Shown here in pieces: positions 22,134 through 33,680 of a stretch of 64,000 nucleotides of DNA. A program made the translations under genes and the position numbers. This DNA comes from Cymbidium sinense (Eukaryota > Streptophyta > Magnoliopsida > Asparagales > Orchidaceae). The stretch is taken from the NCBI GenBank assembly GCA_021442155.1, contig JAKCPB010001394.1:62001-126000 (forward strand), written 5' to 3'. Position 1 is the stretch's first letter. Every line of letters starts with the position of its first letter. The notes below the pieces were generated by a model. The model made no database searches. It was not told the origin of the DNA and saw nothing but the letters and a program-made list of their open reading frames with translations.

Positions 22134-23800
22134 AAAAAATTTGCAACCAACCCCTCTATGAAGAGAGTTTACTTAATGTCGGTCAAATTTTCAGAAGGCA
22201 GATAAAATAATAGATAAGACAATACCTAGAGATTTCACCCTCATTTTGTGAGAACTTTAGATCTTATTTTAGGTTTCCTATAGGTGCAAGCACCTATAGT
22301 TAATTACCTATCCCAATACTAAGAGAGAACTTTCGATTAAGGCTGGTTGATAAGTCAATAATTGCTTAGCGTATAATACCAGTGAGTAGAGTTTAAATTT
22401 ATGAAATTTGTCATTTAATATAAAACATATGCTGGAGGGAGGGAGGGAATGATGACGTGCTCCATCAAAATCTCATGGTTTCGTTATCTTGGGCTATTGT
22501 GATACCTAGTCTACTTAGTCAGAGGAGGTAATCGACTCAACCTGATCGAAGGATTCTTATGAGCAACCATAAGTTGCATCATCCAAGGAGACCTTGTAGA
22601 TCTAGATAGTGTTTGTCTAAGAAGACAACTTTAAGTCCACCTTAGCTAACATAGAGCTTTGTGCTCTATTAAGTGCACCCCATGATTTACTACTCAAAGG
22701 GGCAGAGTTATTGTGGAATATATAAGCTACAGTCATGATTGTATTATAATAGTGTCATTAGGTGGCAGATCACCTGATTAGAGGACTATAGTTATAACCG
22801 AATCATATGTGTAACCTACTAGTCAAATCACGCGGATAGATGATACGGGTCATGTCCTTATTGATATAAGATTATTTGAGTATGAATAAAGTAATGTACT
22901 TGATTTGACATTGCTCTTTTATAAGCTACAGTTTTTTTTAATTTATACCTCACAAAAAGCAGTTGTGGATAGGTGGATGAATTTTAGCTTTAAATTTTTT
23001 AAATATGGATTTCATTTAATTATTTTGAGCTTAATAATTCATCAAAAATTTCACTTAGATTGATATTTAGTTTATACTAATTTGATTTGAAAATTTAAAC
23101 ACATTTTGATTGTAGTATCCACTTTGATTGAAATCTTCATTTAATACAATTAGTATAGATGTAACCTTGTCAACTCTGCCTATTTGTTAACAGATTTGAT
23201 TTGAAAATTTAAACACATTTTGATTGTAGTATCCCCTTTGATTGAAATCTTCATTTAACACAATTATTATAGAGGTAACCTTGTCAACTCTGCCTATTTG
23301 TTAACAGAGGGTCAGGTCTATGACATGTATTTATGAATTTGGATTTGAGGCGATTTAACATAAATACGTTAAAAATTAAGATAATAATATTCACATCCAA
23401 TTGTCTTTTACAATCAACATAATCATCATTGGGGAAGATAGGAGATAGTCAGTCTACGATCATATGACAAAATTAACTTTTCAGAGATTTTCTTAAGTGG
23501 AAAAAGTTATAACAACATCATTAAATTTTGTTAACCCAAACTCAATCTGCAGACCCAACTAGGAATCAACCTACACAGCATCCTCAAACACTAAATTCAT
23601 ACGTTCAGTATTGTGTCAGGGCTCATGCGGGTTGTTCATTTTAAATGCTTACATGAATCATAAAGAATTATTAATCTCTTAAAATACTCATATGCAAATA
23701 GATTTAATAAGATTGAATACAGAGTTGCTTTATGAACAGTGTAAGCATTTGATTTTATTTGAGGGCTTGCACGTATTTCAAATCACTTAAATTAAGTGTA
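22134..23800 (+). mobile_element. R3 LTR-like repeat, copy 1
   Basis: Starts with TGTGGGCTCTAAAAA at 22134 and matches 30981-32079 (same direction) and 27300-29092 (inverted). Shared landmarks are 'ttcagaaggca', 'gtttcctata', 'agttaattacc', 'cgattaaggct', 'acttagtcagaggaggta', and 'cttgatttgacattg'. It includes a direct duplication of about 120 bp ('gatttgaaaatttaaacaca' near 23083 and 23192). It has no coding capacity. The block order ('agagattt..cc', 'gtttcctat', 'agttaattac', 'cgattaagg') is also seen in diverged form in the large LTRs (49370-49520), so R3 is probably a related gypsy LTR. Confidence 0.6.
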
Positions 23801-23831
23801 ACATCGCTTCAAAATCCATGCAATGGATTCA

Positions 23832-24560
23832 TTTTTCTTAAGTATTCACATCAATTTTAAGACACAGTTGTTGACCTCCATGTGTGATACATCAGTTGAG
23901 TCAAGCTCAAAATCCAAATTCGACGGACTTTTGATATAATAGCTCGCAAGTCGGAGCTGAGATGCACCAAACATCACCAAAATCAGTTAAAATGACCTCC
24001 GATTGATGAACAAACTTTGTCATCGCATTCAAAATATTGAAATAGATCAGAATATAAATGTTGCACAATCTAACGAGCAACCGATCAAGTGATCGAGCTG
24101 TCAATGTGCCGACATGCATATCAGAGTCGGGAGGCTGCGACGATACCCAAATGACCTCCAATCGATGAACAGACTTTACCATCGCATTCAGAACATCAAA
24201 ATTGGTCATAATATAAATATTGCATAATCTCTCAAGCAACTAATCAAGCGATCGAGCTGTCAATGTGTCGATGCGCATATCGGAGTCTAGAGGCTAAGAC
24301 AATGCCCAAATGACCTCTGATTGATGAACAGACTTTACCAACACATTTAGAACATTGAAATCGATCAAAATATAAATATTACACAATCTAATGAGTAACC
24401 GAGCAAGCGATCGAGCTATCAATGTGCTGATGAGCATATCAAAGTTGGGAAGATGTGACGATGTCCAAACGACCTCCGTTCATAAAATTGATTGCACTAT
24501 TAGCTTTGAAACATTGAAATCTATCAAATGAGACTGTTCGCACTCATTTTGGACAAGTCT
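23832..24560. repeat. 159-bp tandem repeat, between 3 and 4.5 copies
   Basis: The anchor 'aatgacctcc' (or a one-base variant) occurs at 23991, 24150, 24309 and 24468, exactly 159 bp apart each time. Each unit also carries 'gaacagactttacca', 'gatcaagcgatcgagct' and 'gtcaatgtgccgatg' words. Copies differ by point mutations. Frames within it are repeat artefacts. Confidence 0.85.
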
Positions 24561-24686
24561 GTATGAATGTCAAGCGATTGGAAGCGGCAACACACATTTT
24601 AAGGCGAAATCTAGATTGATTGACTCAAACCAAACGGCTTAGATGGTGAAACGCTTGGCATTTGTAGCATTGGAATAACTTAAGAT

Positions 24687-24788
<102 letters not shown>

Positions 24789-24879
24789 CATATGATTTCT
24801 TCATCGTAAAATTTAAATTAAGGTTGATTAGATGCTTAATTAATATACATATATTAATTAACATAAAGTTTAAAATAAA

Positions 24880-25344
24880 GCTTAAAACCCGCTCGATCGG
24901 CCTCCCACACTCTCGTTCGGCTCCTCACACATAGATTTGAAGCCTCTTGCTCTCAACCGTTCCCTCCTAATTCTTTCAACCATAATCAACCTCTCCCGCT
25001 CATTTGATTCAAAACTCCTCCCAACCACAAGGAGAAACTGATCCCGCTCGCTCGTAGCGTAGACAGAACCAGTGGCTCCTTTTCTGGCTGGATTTGTTCT
25101 TTCGTCAATCAAGACAGCTGCAACGGCTTTGGTCATTGGAGTGATGGATTTGGCCATCAGTTGTAAGGACAAGTGGGTGTACTTTAGAATAAAGGAGCTT
25201 AAAGATGTCCTTGGTCAACTTGGCCTTGCAAAGCAAGGAAAGAAGCAGGATCTCTTACAAATGGTTGGGAGTGGCCATTCTTTAAGACAATTAGAGAAAT
25301 CCCCCCAACCAAGCATCAATATTTCATCCATCCAAAGTTTATGA
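24880..25344 (+). pseudogene. SIZ1-type SUMO E3 ligase fragment, N-terminal SAP domain
   Basis: From ATG 25144, '[10 protein letters not shown]' is followed by '[19 protein letters not shown]' and 'GKKQDL', which I recognise as the start and SAP (DNA-binding helix-extension-helix) domain of plant SIZ1/PIAS-type SUMO ligases. About 40 residues match; the sequence then diverges and stops at 25342-25344. SIZ1 proteins are about 850-900 residues with PHD, PINIT and SP-RING domains, none of which is present here. Upstream, 24880-25143 is CT-rich and more GC-rich than its surroundings, like a 5' untranslated region, so a genomic piece including the leader seems to have been copied. The frame is open 24 codons upstream of this ATG, but family alignment favours 25144 as the start. 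A nonfunctional gene fragment is most likely. Confidence 0.75.
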
Positions 25345-25736
25345 TGATGAAATTTCAAAGTCTAAGCCACCAAAAGCTGCTTATAATGGTTTGAAGGTTG
25401 GGTTTGCCAAGTTGAGAAAATTTGAGAGCAAAAACTACAACAGAAATCTCCATGGTTTTTCTGAAGATACATAAAATAATGATTTTCCTCCAAAACTCTC
25501 TCAAAGTAAACATAGGCCACACAGATGGAATTTGAATCATGTAGAAAAATTCACCTATCACAATGCTTTTGAAGATTCCAAGGAACTTTGTAAGGAAGTT
25601 AGGTGAATTGAGATAGATGGAACCAGCCAAAGAGAAAACTCGAATATGTCATTGCCAGAAGTAAATGAAACCCAGCCTCCGGCATTTTCCCATTCCTTCC
25701 CTTCCTCTGGGTTTAGTTTAGATGCCAGAGTTTATT
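25335..25736 (+). pseudogene. Unidentified coding-like fragment joined to the SIZ1 piece
   Basis: In the frame starting at 25335 ('[19 protein letters not shown]') about 130 codons are interrupted only by a TAA near 25468 and a TGA near 25602, before a third stop at about 25735. The composition is polar and coding-like ('FAKLRKFESKNYNRNLHGF', 'KHRPHRWNLNHVEKF'), unlike the AT-rich neighbours. I do not recognise the protein. It overlaps the end of the SIZ1 frame in another phase, so the two are either one frameshifted copy or a chimera of two gene pieces. Confidence 0.45.
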
Positions 25737-25789
25737 GAGGGTGCTGATTGTGGATATGTAAATGTATATGGAATATGTGCTTGTGCTTT

Positions 25790-26236
25790 CTTATGCAGGT
25801 TTCAAGACCCCGCTAATGCCCATTAGGGCATAGTGGGTGCAAAGAGACGGCTGTGGTGTCACAAAACACCGCTCGCTATGCTCATTAGGGCGTATTGAGT
25901 AGGCCTAAAACTGTTAGATGCAGCCCCCGACGCCGGAATACTGTCGAAATGCAGCCAAAATTTTATCAAAATTTGGGGCTTAGAAAAAAAAGAGGAGGCT
26001 TAAATATATGAAAATTATATATGTTTCCTACATGCAGGGGATTGAAGGTCTCGTTATACTCATTAGAGTATAACAATATTGAAAGATGACTATGGTGTTG
26101 CAAGACACCGCTCGTTACACTCATTAGGGCATATCGAGTAAGCCAAAATATGAAGATGTAGCCTAATGGGGATGAAGCCGAATACCTAAGTGTCACTGAA
26201 ATTTTATCAAATTTTTGGGACTTAACAAAAAAAATA
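25790..26236. repeat. Tandem duplication, unit about 235 bp
   Basis: 'atgcaggtttcaagaccccgctaatgcccattagggcat' begins near 25794 and a diverged second copy ('atgcaggggattgaaggtct') near 26033. Both contain 'acaccgctcg.ta', 'cattagggc.tat.gagtag' and end in 'attttatcaaa.tttggg'. Within each unit the motif 'ctcattagggc' is itself repeated. Confidence 0.75.
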
Positions 26237-26239
26237 ATT

Positions 26240-27290
26240 TAACATTATGTTAAATATGAAATATAAGTCCTGAAGAAATGAATTGAAAATTAAATAGAAA
26301 TAAACTTGAAATGAATTTGAAAGAGACTTGAGTACAAATAAAATTGAAAATCATATTTCAAATAAGAAAATAGGGATCAAACTCAAGTGAACCTATAAAA
26401 CTTGAAATAAATTTGAATTCCTTTGATTTACATGAACTGAAACTCATAAGAGACTTAAGATAAATTTGAAGTCTAGTTACTAAATAAATATGAAACTTGA
26501 TCTGAAGTTGAGGATAAATTCATATTGGATCTGAAGTCTTTATACGTGAACGAATCATATTTAATATCAAACGAAGTAAGAATTTTAATTGAATACTAAA
26601 TGACAAATGATTGGTGGTAAATTCAAATGTTCAATTCCAAATTGAAAATAAAAGTTTGTAAGTAATTTGATAGCTTTCTTACAAGCATAAGTTCAATTAA
26701 GCAACTCATGAGCAACCATGAATGTAGGCTTTAAAAGATCATTTGGAGCTTGCATTTAAAGTTGAATTTGAAGCACTTGTGATATATCTATTGCTTATCT
26801 TCAAAATTAATGAAATCCAAATGAAATTCATGAAATGACTTATAAAGTGGCTAACCAATTCTTCAGTGAGCATATATAAAGTCTTTCAATAGTCACTCAA
26901 GTTACACTATATGATACATTGAGTGAATCAAAAAATAATTCATACAATTTGAATCAGATTTGTGATGAACTCGATGTTCACTTATATAAGATTAGCTCTT
27001 CTGGGCTAGAATAAAAGCTAAAAGTGATGAATTGATAAAGTTCTGAAAGTTCTTTAACTATTGCAAACCAAATGATATTTGAGAGTTGAAAAATTCAATA
27101 AGCAAGCTAAATACGAGCAATATTTTAAATTACAACTTAAATCAAATTGCCACTGAACCCGCAACACTCAAGTGCAAGTGGGTAAAAGGCGTTATTTGAA
27201 AACTTAAAGAAATGCCATTGATCTACCGCTTTCAATGTAAGAAGCACTAAATTAAATGTTGAACGAACGAAGGAACTTTCTTTTAATCCA
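26240..27290. other. AT-rich spacer, nothing identified
   Basis: Rich in 'gaaattgaa' and 'aaattgaaaat' words with no gene, RNA or clear repeat unit. It could be old LTR sequence of the kind seen at 55.4-56.0 kb, but I could not align it. Confidence 0.4.
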
Positions 27291-27299
27291 AAAACTAAG

Positions 27300-29092
27300 A
27301 AATTTCATTCTAATTATGATTTTCAAAGTCAATGATTTCATTAATTATATGAAATTATGTAAGCTATAAATGCCTGCATGTGTTCGGACATAGAGATTTA
27401 AAGTGAAAATTTTAATGTCGGAAAAGGCTGCGCAAGCTAAGTTGAAATTAAATAAAAATATAAATTAATCTCATAATTAAACATAACATTATTTGAATTA
27501 TTAAACACCCGCATGAGCCCACACTATCTTTGAATGTTTAGATTAAGGATGTCGCATGGGTTGCTTCTTTGGTCTTAGGACCAGTCCGTTAACAAAATCT
27601 AAAAATCTAATTATTATAAAAGGAATTTTATTCTAACTATGATTTTCATAATCAATAATTTCATTATTTAGATAAAATTATCTAAGTTATAAATACGTGC
27701 ATGTGTTTGAATATAGAGATTTAGAGTACAAATTTTAATGTCTGAAAAGACTACGCATGCTAAGTTGGAATTAAATGAAAATATAAAATTAATCTCATGA
27801 TTTATAAATAAAATTATTTGAATTATTAAATACTCACATGGGTCCCAACACTATGTTGAATGCTTAAACTTAATGTCAGAGGATGCTGTGTGGGTTGCTT
27901 CCTGGTTCAGTCTTAAGACTAGGTCTGGGTTAACAAAACATAAAAATCTAATCATTAATAAAATTTTAACTTATAAAAATATATGAGAAGTTAATTTTGT
28001 TATATGACAGTAGATCTGATCCTCTATTATTAAACTAATAGAGTTGACAAGATCTAAAATAATAATTAAATGATCAAATAATATATCTACCTCGAAACAT
28101 GTTGAATGAAGATTTCAATCAGAGGGGATATTTCCATCAAAATATGATTCTAATTTTAAATCAAATTAACTCAAATTAAGTATCAATCTAAAAATATTTA
28201 AATGAAATTCAATATCTAAAAGCTTAAAGCAAACTCTATTCAATCAACATTCCGCAACTGTTTGTTGAAAGTGATAAATTAAATAAACTCTAGCTCACAA
28301 AGGATCTAATGCCAAATCAAGTGTTCTATTATATTCACTCTCAATCAATCTCATGCTAGTAAGGATGTGGTCCGTGTTCTCTAATTGCATGGCTTGGCCA
28401 GTAGGCTCCACATATGATGCGACAAACTTGAGTCCTCGATGGTGGTTTGCCAAATGGATCCATTATATTACAACACGATCGTAGCTTCAGATGCTCACCT
28501 CGCCTTTGAGTTGTGAATCATAAGGTACACCTGATAGGATAAAAAGCCTTCTATCAACTAAGGTAGACTTAAGCCTGTCTCCTTAGACAAACAACACCCG
28601 TCTACAAGGATTTATGGACGACATAACCCATGTGTTGCTGATAAGGATCATTCTATCCGGATGGCGATTACCTCCTTTAACTAAGTAAACTAGGGACCAT
28701 GATAGCCCGAGATGACGGAACCATGAGATCTAGATTGGGCACATCATCATTCCTCCAACCATCTACTTTAAGCTAATGATGATGAATTTCATAAATTCTA
28801 AATCCCATAATTTCAAAACTCCGCATGCTACTACTATATGCTACGCATTAAGCGATCTAACCACTAGCCTTAATCAAAAGTTCTCTCTCACTTATTGGGA
28901 GGGGTAATTAACTATAAGGGCTTATGCCTATAAGAAACCTAGAACCAGATCTAAAGTTCTCACCAAATGAGGGTGAAATCTCTGGGTAGTGTCTTATTTA
29001 TTATTCCATCTGACTTCAAAAAATTACACTGATACTTTAAATCATACTCTCTTCAATTGTGATAGGTCGATGGCTAATTTTTAGAGCCCATA
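27300..29092 (-). mobile_element. R3 LTR-like repeat, copy 2 (inverted)
   Basis: Reverse complement of copy 1 (22134-23800). On the minus strand it starts TATGGGCTCTAAAAA at 29092 and shares the same landmarks, such as 'gtttcttataggcataagcccttatagttaatta' (near 28900-28935). Its far end holds a direct duplication of about 325 bp (27300-27625 and 27626-27965; 'aattttaatgtc.gaaaag.ct.cgca.gctaagtt' in both), of which copy 1 has only a trace at 23530-23650. Copies 1 and 2 thus face each other around the SIZ1-fragment segment. Confidence 0.6.
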
Positions 29093-30150
29093 ATAGTGCT
29101 TGCAAGAATATGTCTCGTACTGCATGTAATATTTCATTTTAAGCCTAACGCCTTATGTCCGCTTGTCAGCATGTATTACAAATTCGGTGATGATTGTGCA
29201 AATTAGGTATCCAATTAAACTTTATTTCTTCTTTTCTTAAAAAAATGTCCATATTAGATGCTTATGATAAATGTCATTTCAAATTTTGACTTTATCTTAA
29301 CAACAAAATTCATATGTATATGATCTCTTTTACTTAAGTAGGCCCTACAAAACATCTTTCTCTGTTTATAAATAGACATGTTGTTCAACTCATTTCCATT
29401 CAAGTCTATTCAGCCCTATAAAGTGTTGTGAAAGTTCTAAAGCAAAGAAGTTCTGCTTTCCACTTGGGAGAAATTTCTAAGTTCTTTCAAATCTTTAGTA
29501 AGTTCTCTTTCCCTCTTTTTTTTAGCTAGTATTTTTAAATTTTCAATCTCCCCTTTTTTATTTCAAGTTTTAATAATTTCAAGTTCTAGTTTATTTTCAA
29601 CTTAATTATCAAATTAAAGCTCGTTAATAGTTTTATTTTGTTTTATTTAAGTCTTATAGAAAGTTTAAATTTTGGTGAAATTTTGACAATATTCTGACAT
29701 TGTCATACTATTTTGAGTATGATTATACACATCTAAAAGATGTGCATGAGCAATGTCGAGTGACACAATGACATAAATCTTCAAACCCATCATAATTAAA
29801 AAATGTGCATAGGGTTTTTAGCACCTGCATAAAGATGTATAGCATACAAGCTTTTCCCATCATGTCAAAATGATATGAGCGATTACTTAACTGATAATCA
29901 AGCCACTTTTGCATCATAGATATACATTTAAACAAGATTTGACTGCTTATGCTAAGCAACAACAAAATAACAAAAACTTATACTCGATTCTCCTTTATTT
30001 TACTTTAATCTAAGTAAGGTTTGGTATAATAAGAGAAGAAAGGGGAAGTGATAGTTGAGCAACTTGGAAAGAAGCTAGAATTGACAAGGTAGCAATGGGT
30101 TTACAACCAAGAGTGGTTCACTGATGAAAGCATGGTGAGTTTTAAAGATA
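29093..30150. promoter_or_regulatory. Spacer with a possible TATA box and leader at 29367
   Basis: 'TATAAATA' lies at 29367-29374 and is followed by a C/T-rich transcribed-looking stretch and 'cttta|gtaag' near 29500, which could be a leader with a splice donor. No coding exon follows, so this may be a solo LTR promoter or a dead gene 5' end. The rest of the stretch shows no gene. Confidence 0.3.
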
Positions 30151-30158
30151 GTGAGAGG

Positions 30159-30159
30159 A

Positions 30160-30192
<33 letters not shown>
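30159..30192. repeat. (GA)n microsatellite
   Basis: About 16 GA units in an A/G-rich stretch that extends to about 30500 and yields a meaningless minus-strand frame. Confidence 0.9.
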
Positions 30193-30196
<4 letters not shown>

Positions 30197-30199
30197 GGA

Positions 30200-30890
30200 A
30201 AAAAAAAGGAGGAGAAATTATTGGGTAAGTGGCTATCAAATAGAGAAATAGTGAAGAGAGAAGAGAGAGTGGAGAAATAGATGCCTTTCAATGACAAGGT
30301 TAATGAAAAAAGAAGGTGGTGGATGTATTGGAGGCTCGATTGGCATCATATGGAGGTGAAAGATAGGGTTGCTCAAGAAGTGGATGAAGAGAGAATGAGA
30401 AGAGTTGAGATTTTTTTGTGAGAGAAAGAGCGCTGCTTGTTGGAGAATGCTCTGGAAGAGGGAGAGAAAGATTGAAGAGCCTTGCAAGAGAGAAGGTAGG
30501 AGAAATTGCTTGAGGATATGAAAAAATAAAAAAAGCCCACCCTGTTGAAGTTTTAGATTTTCTTATTTTTTATGTGGTAGAAAAAAAAATTATGCTCTGG
30601 CTCATTATGAACAAAAATCTTAGGATTAATCTAGTTGAACTGTTCTCCCCTTTAGATTTGTTTATTATTTTTTATACTTTTATATTATATTAATGACATG
30701 AGTAAACATGTATAATAAATAAAGCATGGCATGTCGAAGAAGGATGGCTAAAAGATCCTTTTTTTTTTTATCAGCCACATGGTCTTCACATGAAGATGAC
30801 AAAATTCTAGTTTTAAAAAAGGAATAAAACATTTACTCCAATTAGATATAAATGAGATATAGATCTTATAATATAAATATCTAAAGTTTT
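30200..30890. other. Purine-rich spacer, nothing identified
   Basis: Purine-rich on the plus strand to 30500, then AT-rich. No supported gene. Confidence 0.4.
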
Positions 30891-30891
30891 T

Positions 30892-30980
30892 TTGTAAGAC
30901 ATCTTAGCCTAATAATTTGTTTAATGGTTGAGAGTTTTGGCTTTCAATCAAGAGATCTTGGGTTCAAGTCCTTGCATATG
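30892..30980 (+). mobile_element. tRNA-derived SINE copy
   Basis: Reads 'aagacatcttagcctaat', with an A-box-like TAGCCTAAT at 30905-30913, a short insertion or duplication ('aatttgttt'), 'aatggttgagagttttgg', and a good B box GGTTCAAGTCC at 30961-30971. The sequence matches the minus-strand copy at 19120-19217. A functional tRNA is unlikely, since no closed acceptor stem can be built. The next repeat (R3 copy 3) starts immediately after, at 30981. Confidence 0.55.
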
Positions 30981-32079
30981 TGTGGGCTTTGAAAATTTTC
31001 CACTGACCTCTCGACAAATGAATTGAAGAGAGTGATTTAAGTGTGTCGGTGCAATTTTCAGAAGGCAAATGAGATAATAGATAAGAAACTACCCAGAGAT
31101 TTTATCCTCATTTGGTGAGGACTTTAGATCTAGTGTGTTTCCTATAAGAGTTTAATTACCCTCTCAATAAGTGCAAGATAACTTTTGATTAAGGCTAGTC
31201 ATTAGGTCTCTTAATGCGTAGCGTATAGTAGTAGCAAGTGGAGTTTAAAAATTATTATTTATGAAATTCACCATTTTAGCTTAAATCGAATGGTTGGGGG
31301 AATGATGATGTGCCCGATCTAGATCACATAATTCCATCATCCCGGGTTGTTGTGGTCCCTAGTCTACTTAGTCAGAGGAGGTAGTTGACCCAACAAGAAG
31401 GATCCTTATCAAAACACATGGGTTATGTCATCTAAGAACCTTCTAAAGGTGGTATTTGTTTAAGGAGACAGGCTTAAGTCTACCTTAACTGACAGAGGGT
31501 TTTTTCCCTATCAAGTGTACTATGATTCACAACTCAAAGGGCAAAGCCATTGGGGAGCATACGGGCTAAGATTAGGATCGTAATATAATGGAGCCTTACT
31601 TGCCAAACCAACAGAGAACTCCTTAATCGCATCATCATGGAGGTTACTACCAAGCCACCAGAGGACACAGGCCATGTCCTTACTAGCATGAGATTGATTG
31701 AGAGTGAACATAGTAGAACACTTGATTTGACATTGGCTCCTTTATGAGCAAGAGTTTTTCTAATTTGTCACCTCGATAAATTATTACGGAAGGTAGATTG
31801 GGTTTTAGCTTTAAACTTTTAATGATTAAATTTTATTTGATCAATTTTTAGATTGATATTTGATTTAAGTTAATTTGATTTGAAATTCGAATCACATTTT
31901 GATGGAAGTATTCCCTTCGGTTGAAATCAGCTCAACAACCATCAAGTTAAGATTGAATCAAATATATTTGAGAACTTTAGATTCTATCAACTTTAGCAAC
32001 AAATGATCGATCTATCATTTACATAATTAGCTTCTCAGATATTTCACTTAGTCGAAACTCTTATAATACATTTTTAGAT
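30981..32079 (+). mobile_element. R3 LTR-like repeat, copy 3, interrupted
   Basis: Begins TGTGGGCTTTGAAAA and follows copy 1 in order through 'ttcagaaggca' (31056), 'gtttcctata' (31137), 'acttagtcagaggagg' (31365) and 'cttgatttgacattgg' (31720). At 32080 it is cut by the LTR of element C, so element C is younger than R3. The missing remainder would be expected beyond the C/B composite, outside the window. Confidence 0.6.
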
Positions 32080-32759
32080 TGAGCTCTCAATCTCTCCATC
32101 TTAGACATAAGACTCCTCTAAGACACTAAGAGTTCCTTAGTCTTAAGGCACTTCTAGTGATTAGAACACTTAACCTAACTAGAGACTTAAGAGTTAGCCA
32201 TAGGAATAGGTCATACCTTAGGGATGTTAGGAAAACTTGTCTACCCTATAGCTTGAACCAAATCCTTACTTCCTTCTTTCAAGTCAAACTCCAAATCCAA
32301 ACTAACTTTAAATTCAAATCAGATTCCAACTTAAATGACTTTTCTCAAATCATCCAAATCAAATTCAAACTCAAAAGATTTTCTCATAACCTATTTATAT
32401 TCTCATTTATATTCACAAATATAAATAAAATATAAATTCAAGTAACCAAAACCAAATCCAAAAGTCAAGTACAAATCTAAAAATTTCCGAAGTCACTTTG
32501 ATTTCATCTTATGAACTTAGCTCAAATCACTTCAAACTTAAGAGATATTCTAATAACTCATTTATATTCTCATTTATATTCACAAATATAAATGAAATAT
32601 AAATTCAAATAACCAAAACTAAATTCAAAACTCAAACCCAAATCAAACCCATGTTCATCCTTTGAACTTGAAATTGTTAAATGAATCAAAACCCATTTGA
32701 CTCCAAATCACTTGCAAATGGATTTATATTTCAATCATAAGTCCATATGTGAGTTCAAC

Positions 32760-33680
32760 CAAACTTGAATCAAGCCTTGATCAAGTCAATTGACCCACTT
32801 AAGCTCACTTGACCCAAAGTGACCTAAAACACCTTTTTGAGCCAAATTCTAATCCTACCCAAATTGGATTGAAGTAAGCCCGTCTAAGCCTCACATTGTG
32901 AGCAACAATCATCATAAGATGATCAATCACTCAAATGGGGTCAAACCAAGTCAACATTTAACCCAAATGAAACCCAAACTAGCCAAAATCTACCATAGTT
33001 CAAATTGATTGAAACCATTGATCAAAACTAATTCATGATCAATGATTGGACTTGACCAAGTCATCTTTTGAGCCAAACCTAGCCCACTTACTTGACCCAA
33101 GTTGACCTAAAAAAGTCAAAATGTGTCAAATCTTGATCTAAGCCAAATTGATTGCAACCATTGGGTCAAATTCATTCTAAATCACTTGTTGAACTTGACC
33201 AAAGCTCACCAATAACTAGACCCAACCTACAATCAATTATGAACCCAACTTGACCTAAAAGGTCAAATCAAGCCAAAATCAAATCAAACCAAAATTGATT
33301 GAAACAAAGCTTGCAAAATATTTCAAATGACCAACCAAACCTAAACCAACCCATGACCCAACCTAATTAATCAAATGGGTCAAATTGGTCAACTTGACCC
33401 ATTTGACCTAAGTGAACTCAAATGAACCAAAACCAATGATACCAAACTACAAATGGTCATATAAACTTGACCCAACCTTGGTTTGACCCATCAATTGTCA
33501 ACTTGACCAAGTTGACCCATTTTGACCTAAATGGGTCAACATGAGCCAAATCATATCAAATCAAATTCATTAAAAATTGGCATAACCCATTTTTCAATCA
33601 TTCCAAATATGTCCAAATCAAAATCAAAGCCAAATAACCATTTTACCCTAGGTCAAGGTTGATCAAATTCACTTGGAATT
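32760..33680 (+). repeat. Array of TTGACC words in the LTR (W-box-like)
   Basis: Several dozen copies of TTGACC, TTGACCA or GGTCAA in about 0.9 kb, in phrases such as 'acttgacccaa' and 'ttgacctaa'. TTGAC[C/T] is the core of the WRKY-factor W-box. The matching stretch in the other LTR is 54470-55290, where the words read GGTCAA on the plus strand. It may be only a degenerate simple repeat, but the core is kept in both LTRs. Confidence 0.7.

Noticed and set aside
30236..30487. Minus-strand 83-codon frame with a CT-rich leader
   Set aside because: Low-complexity purine/pyrimidine stretch near a (GA)n microsatellite; no domain and no conserved start context.
30905..30971. Functional tRNA gene
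   Set aside because: A and B boxes are present, but the acceptor and anticodon stems cannot be closed and a second diverged copy exists, which fits a SINE better.
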